In this document: positions 34,687 to 43,416 of the stretch, one piece after another
Layout of the letters: every line of letters starts with the position of its first letter
Numbering within the stretch: position 1 is the stretch's first letter
Source: Clostridium manihotivorum
GTDB lineage: Bacteria; Bacillota; Clostridia; Clostridiales; Clostridiaceae
DNA: 64,000 nucleotides
Reading direction: 5' to 3'
NCBI RefSeq assembly: GCF_004015185.1
Contig: NZ_CP025746.1
Location: 2,683,776 to 2,747,775, forward strand
Notes under the pieces: generated by a model
The model's database searches: none
The model's input: only the letters and a program-made list of their open reading frames with translations
What the model was told of the DNA's origin: nothing
Position numbers and translations under genes: made by a program

Positions 34687-35607
34687 ATGAAAAAAGTTAG
34701 CTTAAAGCCTATAGCAGCATGGATTCATAGAAATGCAAGGGAACTTGAGGTTGCAATATGGAAATTTCATTTTGAGAATGGAACAAAAGAAGATGTTATT
34801 AATGCATTAATATATTATCAAAACGAAGATGGTGGATTTGGAAATGCAATTGATCCTGATAACTGGGATGTAAATTCATCGCCCTACGCTACACTATTTG
34901 CCTTAAACATACTTAAAGACATTGAATTTGATGATATGCAGCACCCAATCTATCTAGGTATAAAAAAATATATCGATACTGAGTTGAACTTCCCAGAAGG
35001 TTGCACCTTTACTGTCATTACCAATAGAAATTATCCACATGCTAGTTTTCATAATTATGATGAAAACTATAATAAAATAGAAAGTACAGGGGTCATTTTA
35101 GGGTTCTCCTCATTTATTATAGATCATTATCGTGATTCAAAAACATATCCTGCTGTGATGGAACTTATGGAGAAAATGATAGAAAAATTATTTAGTGACG
35201 AGCATGGAGATATGGGGCCAACAGGTTATATTTCCCTAGTAAATTCTATGAAACAAGCACAGCTTGAAGGCTACGACTATGATAAATTAGAACTACGACT
35301 TAAGGAGTTAGTCAATGGTTCTATTCAAAGAAATCCAGAGCAGTGGTGCTATTATGGATATAGACCATCAGATTATATAAAATCGAAGGATAGTATTTTT
35401 TACCAAGGCAATGAAGAAATCATTAATGTAGAATTAGATTTCCTACATGACACTTTACCTCAAAATGATGTTTGGCCAATTTCTTGGTCCTGGTTTGAAA
35501 ATAACGATAAATATCCTAAGGAAGCAGTAATCAGTTTAAATTGGTGGAAAGCTACCAAGGCCATTGAAAGAGCAAGGTTTTTAAAAAGTTTTATGAGAAT
35601 TCAATAG
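34687..35607 (+). CDS. Second alpha/alpha-toroid protein, paralogue of 33155-34087
   Basis: ATG 34687 follows TTGGAGGAAG; an in-frame codon at 34672 overlaps that site. The 306-aa protein aligns along its length with the first toroid protein: W-I-H-R-N-A-R-E-L against W-I-Y-R-N-A-R-P-L, Y-Q-N-E-D-G-G-F-G-N-A (about residues 43-53), I-S-L-N-W-W-K-A near the C-terminus. The pair probably arose by duplication. Function is unknown. A terminator follows. Confidence 0.7.
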   Translation: MKKVSLKPIAAWIHRNARELEVAIWKFHFENGTKEDVINALIYYQNEDGGFGNAIDPDNWDVNSSPYATLFALNILKDIEFDDMQHPIYLGIKKYIDTELNFPEGCTFTVITNRNYPHASFHNYDENYNKIESTGVILGFSSFIIDHYRDSKTYPAVMELMEKMIEKLFSDEHGDMGPTGYISLVNSMKQAQLEGYDYDKLELRLKELVNGSIQRNPEQWCYYGYRPSDYIKSKDSIFYQGNEEIINVELDFLHDTLPQNDVWPISWSWFENNDKYPKEAVISLNWWKATKAIERARFLKSFMRIQ

Positions 35608-35686
35608 TTACTAATTTAAGTTTAATTATAAAAACATATGGAATACAAGGTTTTCCTTGTACTCATTAGGACATGAAATATGAAAG

Positions 35687-35721
35687 AAACTCACTGAAGT
35701 ATGTTCTAGTGAGGTTTTTTT
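35687..35721 (+). terminator. Intrinsic terminator after the toroid locus
   Basis: CTCACT (35690-35695) pairs with AGTGAG (35708-35713), followed by GTTTTTTTAG. A weaker hairpin (GTACAAGG type) precedes it. Confidence 0.75.
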
Positions 35722-35737
35722 AGTGGTATAATATGTA

Positions 35738-35764
35738 TTGACAGTAATCTGCTAACAATATAAT
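35738..35764 (+). promoter_or_regulatory. Promoter of the 44-aa membrane protein gene
   Basis: TTGACA at 35738-35743 and TATAAT at 35759-35764 with a 15-bp spacer, shorter than usual. Confidence 0.5.
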
Positions 35765-35830
35765 GTACTTAAGCCTTAAAATAAAGTAATAATTGAATGG
35801 TTTAAGTGTAATTCTTAAGGAGTAATATTA

Positions 35831-35965
35831 ATGGATTATAAAGATGTATTAGCAATAGTAATTTTGATTGTAGTTTTAGTTGTTTCTTTTAAGTTTTATC
35901 CAAACAGTAAATTAGGTGTGTTAACAAACTATATAAATTCATTTTTTACTGGTAAATCAAAATGA
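35831..35965 (+). CDS. Small single-pass membrane protein, 44 aa
   Basis: ATG 35831 is preceded by TTAAGGAGTAA, a good ribosome binding site, and a promoter lies about 70 bp upstream. The peptide has an acidic start (M-D-Y-K-D), a strongly hydrophobic helix (V-L-A-I-V-I-L-I-V-V-L-V-V-S-F, about residues 6-20) and a basic tail. It could be a small membrane regulator, a type I toxin or a stress peptide. No antisense RNA gene is obvious. The function is not known. Confidence 0.55.
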   Translation: MDYKDVLAIVILIVVLVVSFKFYPNSKLGVLTNYINSFFTGKSK

Positions 35966-36107
35966 TAGCATTAATGGCAATGGAGCTTTGTACTGATAAA
36001 AAGAGATATGTGTAAGACATCTAGAATTAACTTTAAACTGTTTAATAATTTCAACACATCATATTAACCGAGCCTAGCATTAAAAGATAAAGGGGATTTT
36101 ATATAAT

Positions 36108-36875
36108 ATGATTTTTTTAAATCTGATAAGTATAATAATAATTTTTTTCCTTATAATTTCAATAATTATGAGGAAGTTAAAAAGATTCAAGTTTAATTTA
36201 ACTATACTATTACTATCAGTACTTCCGGCATCAGTATGCTTTATAGTAGTTAATCTAGCGTATTCATTGTTTGCTATTATATTTACGCCACATAATTTTA
36301 TGGACAACTTAGGCTTAATGATATTCTGCATTTTAGTAGGCATAATATATATCCTCTTAATTGCGGATATGAATATTTTTTCATATTCAAGGCTTAAGAA
36401 AGTTGGAAATAGTAGTAATTCAGTAGAGTTAAGCAGAATTGATAAAGGATTAGGGCTGACAAAGGTTGGTATTTATCTCACTATAATAAACATAATATAT
36501 GCTGTTTTAGCAGCATTGATGCTTTATAGCATGAGAGTACAAGTAGCGTATATTTTGATATGTTTTTTGGCGTTGTCGTTTTTACCTGGAGCAATACTTT
36601 TAACCTTTCCATTAGCAGCCTATGTATCAATAATAATAGGAGTCATCATTTCTATATTGGCATTGGTGAACTACCTATTTATCCTAAACGGAACTGTAAG
36701 GCTAATAATTGCCTCCAAGGTAATTCGAGAAAAGACGGCTATGTATCTATTTTTATCGTTAATTCCAATAGTAAATTTATTTAGTTCTCTAGCACTTTGC
36801 AAAAAAGCAAAGCAGTTACTAAAAGAAAACAATCTAAAAGTGGGAGTGTTTGGAGCAAAGTTTAAAGAAATTTAG
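36108..36875 (+). CDS. Polytopic membrane protein, 255 aa, unknown function
   Basis: ATG 36108 has AAGGGGATTTT about 13 bases upstream, an imperfect spacing. The protein has about six hydrophobic segments (about residues 2-20, 28-55, 65-85, 118-140, 146-185, 220-235) and short charged loops. No catalytic or transport motif is recognised. It may be a YIP1-like or small permease-like protein. It is monocistronic with a terminator about 135 bp downstream. Confidence 0.6.
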   Translation: MIFLNLISIIIIFFLIISIIMRKLKRFKFNLTILLLSVLPASVCFIVVNLAYSLFAIIFTPHNFMDNLGLMIFCILVGIIYILLIADMNIFSYSRLKKVGNSSNSVELSRIDKGLGLTKVGIYLTIINIIYAVLAALMLYSMRVQVAYILICFLALSFLPGAILLTFPLAAYVSIIIGVIISILALVNYLFILNGTVRLIIASKVIREKTAMYLFLSLIPIVNLFSSLALCKKAKQLLKENNLKVGVFGAKFKEI

Positions 36876-37010
36876 TTTTTTGTAGAGACTTCAACGAATT
36901 GATGACAACATTTTTTAAATACATTCATATAGGTAGTAAAGATTGTTTCAATATCTATCCTATTGACAAGATAAACTCTTTTTTAGAAGGATAAATTATA
37001 TAGATTTATA

Positions 37011-37048
37011 AAATAAAGCTTAGACGAGTTATCTAAGCTTTATTTTTA
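37011..37048. terminator. Strong intrinsic terminator
   Basis: AAATAAAGCTTAGA (37011-37024) pairs with TCTAAGCTTTATTT (37032-37045), a perfect 14-bp stem followed by TTATAC. It sits between the membrane protein gene and the importer operon. Confidence 0.85.
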
Positions 37049-37189
37049 TACAAAAATGATAATTTTATTTCAAAGTGAATAAAATAATATTTTTTTACCA
37101 AAACTAAACCTTGTTTTAATTTAAAATTAACATTATTTCTTTATATTGAAATTGTGGAAGCAAAGAAAATATGTTGGAGGGGTTAGTTT

Positions 37190-38365
37190 ATGAAAAGAGG
37201 AGTTTTATCAAAAAGAACAATGATATCCATAGCTGCAATGCTAATCATAAGTTCGGCAGTCACAGGTTGTGGAAGTGAAAAAGCTTCAAAGGAAACTATT
37301 AATCAACAAAAGAGCACCAGTACTTCTAAAACGGAGTCAGTAGATCAGTTGTATGAACAAGCTAAGAAAGAAGGCAAGGTAGTAGTTTACTCAACTTCTG
37401 CTCGTGCCAATGATGCAAAGAAGTCTTTCGAAAAAAAATACCCTGGAGTTAAGGTAGAGGTTAGTAAACTTAAGTCTGATGAAATGATGAACAAGGTTAC
37501 TAGTGAAGAGGATGCGGGAACTTACAATCCAGATGTGATTATAACTAAAGAGGTAAGCGGTGCTGTGGAAGAAGAGATGGTAAAGCAAGGCCGTTATATA
37601 AAGTATTTGCCTGAGGATATAGCTTCTCATGTGGATGAGCCTTTCAAAACAAAATCTCCAGCTTACGCTAACTACATAGAGTTTAGAACTGTATTTTACA
37701 ATACAGATGATTTCAAAGAAGCTCCTATAAAAAATTGGTGGGACTTGACTACTGCTGAATGGAAAGGAAAAGTTTATGCTGTAGATCCACTAAGTTCACC
37801 GGCCTTTATGGATTTGTATACAACAATGGTTATTAACAGTGATGATATGGCAAAGGCTTATAAAGAGAAGTTTGGTAAAGATATAACCTTAAATGGCACT
37901 GAAAATGCAGGCTATGAATTCATAAAAGAATTATTTCAAAATGGATTAGTAGCACTTAAGGGCAGCGATGATGTACTTGATGCAATTTCAAAGTCTGGCA
38001 ATAAGGCAGTAGGCATATCTGTATCAGGAGATATGAGTAAAATAAAGGAGAAGAATTGGCATGTAAATGCAATTTATGATATAAAGCCAAAGACTTCTGT
38101 ACCAGACCCAGGTTATTTGTATTTAGCTAAGAATGCACCTCATGAAAGTGCAGGAAAGTTATTTACTCGTTGGATTATGGGAGAAGCTGATGGAAAAGCA
38201 GCTGGTGCAGATCAATTCAATACAATTGGCTCTTGGGTGCCAAGGAATGATGTTCAATCAAAAAATGATATAAAATTTGAAGATTTAAAGCTTTGGGATT
38301 TTGACGGAGAAAAGCTATATAAAACAGCACCTAAGGTAAGAGATTTCTGGATTAAGCAAAAATAA
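37190..38365 (+). CDS. ABC transporter substrate-binding lipoprotein (FutA/AfuA-like)
   Basis: ATG 37190 follows TTGGAGGGG. The signal peptide ends in a lipobox V-T-G-C (Cys at residue 27), so the mature protein is lipid-anchored outside the cell. The class II solute-binding fold is shown by V-V-V-Y-S-T-S-A (about residue 64), Y-N-P-D-V-I-I-T, F-Y-N-T-D-D-F, and W-W-D-L-T...W-K-G-K-V-Y-A-V-D-P. Family members bind ferric iron or, as in AfuA, hexose phosphates. The iron-binding Tyr pair is not obvious, and the operon carries an RpiR regulator and a PHP phosphoesterase, so an organophosphate ligand seems likelier. Confidence 0.85.
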   Translation: MKRGVLSKRTMISIAAMLIISSAVTGCGSEKASKETINQQKSTSTSKTESVDQLYEQAKKEGKVVVYSTSARANDAKKSFEKKYPGVKVEVSKLKSDEMMNKVTSEEDAGTYNPDVIITKEVSGAVEEEMVKQGRYIKYLPEDIASHVDEPFKTKSPAYANYIEFRTVFYNTDDFKEAPIKNWWDLTTAEWKGKVYAVDPLSSPAFMDLYTTMVINSDDMAKAYKEKFGKDITLNGTENAGYEFIKELFQNGLVALKGSDDVLDAISKSGNKAVGISVSGDMSKIKEKNWHVNAIYDIKPKTSVPDPGYLYLAKNAPHESAGKLFTRWIMGEADGKAAGADQFNTIGSWVPRNDVQSKNDIKFEDLKLWDFDGEKLYKTAPKVRDFWIKQK

Positions 38366-38628
38366 AGCTATTTAAATATGTATCACTTCCATTAGTAATT
38401 TATTTTCAAAACTTCTCTGGTTTCACAGTGGATAAGTTGAAAATATGAAGCTTACTAAGAAGTGGTACATCTATTAATGAAGTAGTATGGCAACATAACA
38501 AGCTTATCTGAGTTTTTTATTATTAAGATCAATATAAAAGTTTTGTTAGCTAAGCTTAGTAATAAAATGGTTTAGAACAGCTTGTTATAATATACGTTAC
38601 ATAAATATAGCATGGGGAGGATAGTATC

Positions 38629-40425
38629 TTGAAGGTCCGAACAAGAAATAAAATAATCAACTATTTGAGCAGTCCCATAAATATAGTTTCTTTAATAGCC
38701 CTGAGTTTTCTTGCTTATACCATACTCATTCCATTTTTTAAGATAGTTTTATCTACTTTTCAATGGAAGCAGGAAGATGTACGTTTAGTAGCAGGGGCCA
38801 TTCCTGGTGAGTTTACCTTTTATCATTGGCTCAGAGTTATATATAGTGATGTAAGCAAAGCTTTATTTTATAAACCACTAATTAATTCTATTGGTATAGG
38901 CTTAGTGGTAGCTTTGATTTCCATGGTAATTGGCTCAGGTCTTGCCTGGATAGTAAGTCGTACTGATATTCACTTTAAGAAGCTGATAGGATTCTTAGTC
39001 ATAATTCCTTATTTATTTCCATCTTGGGTAATTTCCATGGCCTGGCTAACTATTTTCAAAAACTCAAAAATTGGAGGAAGCATAGGGATTATTCAAGGGC
39101 TATTTCACATAAATCCTCCGGATTATATATCCTATGGTTTTGTGCCTATAGTTGCATCCTTAAGCATACATGACAGCATATATTTTTATCTCATAGTTGG
39201 TGCTGCATTAAGCTCTATGAGCAGTCAGCTTGAAGAAGCTGCTAGGGTTTCTGGAGCAGGAAGAATTCATATATTGAAAAAAATAGTTTTTCCTATGGTT
39301 TTGCCATCTATTCTTTCTGCCTTTATACTTATCTTCAGCAAGGCAATAAGCTCTTTTGCAGTACCAGAGCTTTTAGGTGCACCAGTGAAGTTTTATACTA
39401 TTTCAACCATGTTATATAGCAGTATGCGCTCAAGGATGGTAACAGAGGCCAATGTTCTAAGCTTAATATTAATAGTGATTTCAATGCTGGCCATAGCTAT
39501 TAACCAAAAGCTTGTAGGTAAGAAGAAAAGTTATGCTACAGTTACAGGAAAGGCTACGGTGCAAAGACTCGTTCCTTTAGGTAAAGGGAGAAGATTAATT
39601 TCTATAGCGATATTAGTATTTCTTTTTTTGATTTCTATAGTGCCTTTGATATTTATATTACTTCAAACCTTTCTACTTAGAGATGGTGTGATAAGCTTAA
39701 GTAATCTAACCCTACATTACTGGATAGGGGATTCCATATACGATATCAATACAGGAGAACCTGGAATCTTTAAAAACGAAACCTTTTTGGTAGGTTTAAA
39801 AAACTCCTTAGAAATAGCGATTATTTCAGCTGTAATAGCTGCAGTTATAGGACTTATATTAGGATATGTTACTGCAAGGGGAAAGGGAGGCAGGTTATCG
39901 AAATGTATAGATAAGATATCCTTTATACCCTATCTTATACCTGGAATTTCCTTGTCATCAATATATATTGTGATGTTTGCGAAGCCTACCTTTATCCTGC
40001 CAGCACTGTATGGAACATTAGCCTTAATCATATTAATCACTGTGGTTAAAGAACTTCCTTTTACTACTAGAGTGGGAAGTAGTGCTATACTTCAAATTGG
40101 AGAAGAGCTTGAGGAGGTGGCCAAAATCAGTGGTGCTAGCTGGTTTACTAGGTTTAAAAAAGTAATATTGCCTTTAAACAAGAAAAGCATATTTACCAGC
40201 TTTCTTTTAGTATTCATTGGGGCCATGAAAGAGATGGAGCTAATAGTATTATTAGTTACACCAAAAACAGAAACCTTAACCACTTTGAATTTTTATTATA
40301 CTCAAAAAAGCTTTACCCAGCTGACAAACGCAATATTGGTATTTACCATATTCATAATTCTCATGGTATATCTTATAGCTACGGTTTTTGGAAAAGTGGA
40401 ATTAACGAAAGGAATTGGTCGTTAA
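38629..40425 (+). CDS. ABC transporter permease, fused two-module type (FbpB/AfuB-like)
   Basis: It starts with TTG 38629 after GGGGAGG. The 598-aa protein contains two binding-protein-dependent permease modules in tandem, each with about six transmembrane helices. Each has an EAA loop: E-E-A-A-R-V-S-G-A-G (about residue 201) and E-E-V-A-K-I-S-G-A-S (about 493), which contact the ATPase. Such double-length permeases are typical of the ferric-iron/hexose-phosphate type importers. It is followed by the ATPase gene one base after its stop codon. Confidence 0.92.
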   Translation: MKVRTRNKIINYLSSPINIVSLIALSFLAYTILIPFFKIVLSTFQWKQEDVRLVAGAIPGEFTFYHWLRVIYSDVSKALFYKPLINSIGIGLVVALISMVIGSGLAWIVSRTDIHFKKLIGFLVIIPYLFPSWVISMAWLTIFKNSKIGGSIGIIQGLFHINPPDYISYGFVPIVASLSIHDSIYFYLIVGAALSSMSSQLEEAARVSGAGRIHILKKIVFPMVLPSILSAFILIFSKAISSFAVPELLGAPVKFYTISTMLYSSMRSRMVTEANVLSLILIVISMLAIAINQKLVGKKKSYATVTGKATVQRLVPLGKGRRLISIAILVFLFLISIVPLIFILLQTFLLRDGVISLSNLTLHYWIGDSIYDINTGEPGIFKNETFLVGLKNSLEIAIISAVIAAVIGLILGYVTARGKGGRLSKCIDKISFIPYLIPGISLSSIYIVMFAKPTFILPALYGTLALIILITVVKELPFTTRVGSSAILQIGEELEEVAKISGASWFTRFKKVILPLNKKSIFTSFLLVFIGAMKEMELIVLLVTPKTETLTTLNFYYTQKSFTQLTNAILVFTIFIILMVYLIATVFGKVELTKGIGR

Positions 40426-40426
40426 G

Positions 40427-41539
40427 ATGAGCAGTATTCAGTTAAAAAACATAAGTAAATATTTTGACAATAATAAGGTGATTAAAAACATAGATTTGAA
40501 TATAGAGGATGGAGAGTTTATGACTTTTCTTGGACCATCTGGTTGTGGGAAGACTACAACCTTAAGAATAATAGCAGGCTTAGAGAATCCAGAGGAAGGA
40601 AAGATCTTTTTTGATGATAAGGAAGTAGATAACGGGGAAAATAGCTATCATCTAGATTCCTCAAAGAGAGATCTGAGCTTAGTGTTTCAAAGCTATGCCC
40701 TTTGGCCTCATATGACGGTATATGAAAATATAGCCTTTGGTCTCAAGATAAAAAAGATTCCCAAAGCAGAAATAAAAAGTTTAGCTCTAGAGGTCTTAAA
40801 GAAAATGCAGATTGAAAGTTTAAGTGAAAGATATCCAACAGAATTATCCGGTGGACAGCAACAGAGAGTTGCCATAGCTAGAGCTATTGTTACTAAGCCA
40901 AAGGTATTGTTAATGGATGAGCCACTTTCCAACTTGGATGCAAAGCTTAGAGTTGAAATGAGAAATGAATTAAAAAGACTTCATAGGGAGTTAAAAACTA
41001 CAATTATATATGTTACTCACGATCAGCACGAGGCCTTGACCTTATCTACCAAGGTAGCAGTTTTTATGAATGGACAAATAGCACAGGTTGCAAAGCCAAG
41101 GGAGTTATATAAGAACCCTTGCAATATCCAGGTGGCAGAGTTCATAGGTAATTCATCTTTAAACATAATAGATGGGATTTATGAAGAGGCTGAAGGTTAT
41201 GGAGTTATAAAATCTAGCTTTGGAACTCTTAGTATTCTAGCTTTAGAAAGTTCTCAAAGGCAAGTGATACTAACCATAAAGCCAGAAGACATAAAAATAC
41301 ATAAGAAAGCTAAAAGTAATTGTCTTAGCGCCACTGTAGTTGCAGTGTTTCCAGCAGGACCACAAACTCAAGTACAGCTAATGGTTGGGCAACAGCTTAT
41401 AACAGCCTTAGTTGTTGGTGAGAAGGAGTATGAAGTTGATTCAAACTTATGGATATCATATAAGCAAAATAAAGTAAATATTTATGATAAAGAATCAGGA
41501 AAATTATTAAACGTTATGATTAAAGGAGAAAAAGTATGA
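40427..41539 (+). CDS. ABC transporter ATP-binding protein (FbpC/PotA-like, TOBE domain)
   Basis: ATG 40427 is one base after the permease stop, showing translational coupling. The 370-aa protein has Walker A G-P-S-G-C-G-K-T-T (about residues 34-42), Q-loop F-Q-S-Y-A-L-W-P-H, signature L-S-G-G-Q-Q-Q-R-V and Walker B V-L-L-M-D-E-P-L-S-N-L-D. A C-terminal TOBE-type domain follows from about residue 240. It energises import through the fused permease. Its stop codon overlaps the next gene's start by 4 bp. Confidence 0.93.
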   Translation: MSSIQLKNISKYFDNNKVIKNIDLNIEDGEFMTFLGPSGCGKTTTLRIIAGLENPEEGKIFFDDKEVDNGENSYHLDSSKRDLSLVFQSYALWPHMTVYENIAFGLKIKKIPKAEIKSLALEVLKKMQIESLSERYPTELSGGQQQRVAIARAIVTKPKVLLMDEPLSNLDAKLRVEMRNELKRLHRELKTTIIYVTHDQHEALTLSTKVAVFMNGQIAQVAKPRELYKNPCNIQVAEFIGNSSLNIIDGIYEEAEGYGVIKSSFGTLSILALESSQRQVILTIKPEDIKIHKKAKSNCLSATVVAVFPAGPQTQVQLMVGQQLITALVVGEKEYEVDSNLWISYKQNKVNIYDKESGKLLNVMIKGEKV

Positions 41540-42294
41540 AGATAGATTTTCATTCACACGTTAAGTTATCTAAGAAAACAGCATTTGACATAGAAAATTT
41601 TAAGGAATTGATTAAAGAAGCAAGAGAGGAGGGCTTAACAGCTATTGCTATTACAGAACACTTTAATACCACTAACTTTCCAGCAGTTTATGATACCTTA
41701 GATCAGTATTATGAATATACAAATGATTACTATGATGTTGACGGTTTTAAAGCCTTTACTGGCATGGAGGTGGATGTAGCAGAAGAGGCCCATGTTTTGG
41801 TGATTGGGAACCTAAAGGACATAAGGATGCTAAGAGAGGCTTTAAATGGTTATGACACAAAGGGTAACTTTATTGCTCTTGAAAAATTGTTTGAATTGTG
41901 TAGACCATATGATATTCTGATTATAGGCTCTCATCCCTTTAGAGAAGATCATCCTCTATACAAGGCAGCTCCAGAACTATTAAATAAATTCCATGGCTTT
42001 GATTTAAATGGAAAAGATTTGTATGTCTATGGAGTAGAGGAAATGACTAGTATGGTAAAGAACTTGGGCGAGAAGCATAAGGTTCCAGTAGTTGCAGGCA
42101 GCGATACTCATCAATACTTGCAAATAGGAAGTGTTATGACTGTGTTTGAAAAGGAATGTAATACAGTTAAAGAGATAAAAGAGGAAATAGGTGCAGAAAG
42201 ATATTCCTTATTTATTTCTCCTAATTTAAGAATAAAAATAAAGGCTGCAACCATGATTAAAAGCCTTTTAAAAAAGCAACTCGAAGCTCTTTAA
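41536..42294 (+). CDS. PHP domain phosphoesterase
   Basis: ATG 41536 overlaps the ATPase stop in ATGA, with AAGGAGAA upstream. The 252-aa protein has the PHP metal motifs: F-H-S-H (residues 4-7), T-E-H-F-N (about 39-43), G-M-E-V-D-V (about 76-81), G-S-H-P-F-R-E-D-H (about 134-142) and G-S-D-T-H (about 188-192). PHP enzymes such as histidinol phosphatase hydrolyse small phosphomonoesters. Within an importer operon it probably dephosphorylates the imported compound. This role is inferred from gene order. Confidence 0.87.
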   Translation: MKIDFHSHVKLSKKTAFDIENFKELIKEAREEGLTAIAITEHFNTTNFPAVYDTLDQYYEYTNDYYDVDGFKAFTGMEVDVAEEAHVLVIGNLKDIRMLREALNGYDTKGNFIALEKLFELCRPYDILIIGSHPFREDHPLYKAAPELLNKFHGFDLNGKDLYVYGVEEMTSMVKNLGEKHKVPVVAGSDTHQYLQIGSVMTVFEKECNTVKEIKEEIGAERYSLFISPNLRIKIKAATMIKSLLKKQLEAL

Positions 42295-42309
42295 TGTTGG
42301 AGGAAGTTT

Positions 42310-43149
42310 ATGATAGAACTAAACTTTTCAGATAAAAAGTTTACTAAAAATCACAAGAAAATCGCAAATTATATCATGCAGAATGTAGAGCTAATTCCCT
42401 ACATGGTAGAAAAAGATCTAGCTGACAAGTGTAAGGTAAGTGTTTCTTCAGTATCTCGATTTTGGGAGGCAATAGGTTTTAAAAACTTCAAGGAATTTAA
42501 GGAATACTTAAAAGGACAAAGTTCTGTTTCTCCTGCTACAAAGATTGAAATTGCCTTTGAAAAGATGGATAGTTACAATATGTTATCAGAAGCTATAATG
42601 GCAGGCTCAAACTATTTAAAGCAGACTGTAGATAAATTAGACAGTGAGGATTTTCAAAATATAGTAGAAGCTATAGATAAATGCAGGATGCTGCATCTTT
42701 ATGGCACAGGACCAGCTATTTCTTTAACCTCTTTACTAGAATTTAGATTAAAGCGCTTTGGAATAGAGGTAAAACAGTTAACAAGTAGTGGACATGAACT
42801 TTATGAAGATTTACTTCACATAAAGCCCGAAGATACAATATTGATCTTTGGCTTTGTTCACGAATCGCCAGAAATAAAGGTGTTATTTGATCTAGCAGAA
42901 AAGATAAGCTGCAAGACAATTTTAATAACAGATCTAATGGTAAGCTCTATGCTTGACAAGGCAACCTTTAAGTTATATTCCGCTAGAGGAGAACTTTGGG
43001 AGTTTCACTCCATGCTAGCACCACTAGCCTTAATTGAAAGCATAATTGTAGCTGTAGGTAAGGAGCGAAAAGAGCAGTCTTTAGTTAACTTAGAAAGGCT
43101 TCAAGAGCTTAGAAATACCTATCAAAAGCTACTGCCTAAGAAGGTTTAA
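42310..43149 (+). CDS. MurR/RpiR family transcriptional regulator
   Basis: ATG 42310 follows TTGGAGGAAG. The 279-aa protein has the RpiR N-terminal helix-turn-helix (D-L-A-D-K-C-K-V-S-V-S-S-V-S-R-F-W-E-A-I-G-F, about residues 36-57). A SIS domain follows (about 115-245) with L-H-L-Y-G-T-G-P-A and S-S-G-H. SIS domains of this family bind phosphosugars. It is the last gene of the importer operon and probably controls it in response to a sugar phosphate. Confidence 0.92.
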   Translation: MIELNFSDKKFTKNHKKIANYIMQNVELIPYMVEKDLADKCKVSVSSVSRFWEAIGFKNFKEFKEYLKGQSSVSPATKIEIAFEKMDSYNMLSEAIMAGSNYLKQTVDKLDSEDFQNIVEAIDKCRMLHLYGTGPAISLTSLLEFRLKRFGIEVKQLTSSGHELYEDLLHIKPEDTILIFGFVHESPEIKVLFDLAEKISCKTILITDLMVSSMLDKATFKLYSARGELWEFHSMLAPLALIESIIVAVGKERKEQSLVNLERLQELRNTYQKLLPKKV

Positions 43150-43354
43150 ACATAGCCTAAGTCTAGAATAGGTGTGCAGATGCAAATTGATTATTTTAGG
43201 AAAGCACTTAGATGTCACTAATAATTATGAATGTAGAAAGGGATGCTATAATGTTAGCTTATAAATCAAGTATGGTATTTTACTTGTAAATTATAAGGTA
43301 CTGTAAGTAATAGTAGGCTGTTATCATAAAGTGATTAATGAAGCTAAAATAAAA

Positions 43355-43407
43355 AGCAGAATAATGCTAACTAATAAGAGTATTAGTTGACATTATTCTG
43401 CTAAAAA
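43355..43407. terminator. Strong bidirectional terminator
   Basis: AGCAGAATAATG (43355-43366) pairs with CATTATTCTGCT (43391-43402), and CTAACTAATA/TATTAGTTGA extends the stem inward. It is followed by AAAAAATTT on the plus strand and TTTTTATTTT on the minus strand. It ends the importer operon and the convergent kinase gene. Confidence 0.92.
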
Positions 43408-43416
43408 ATTTGTGTT

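Noticed and set aside
37190-41539. Simple ferric-iron ABC importer
   Set aside because: The transporter class fits, but the operon's PHP phosphoesterase and RpiR regulator argue against iron; kept as an alternative only.
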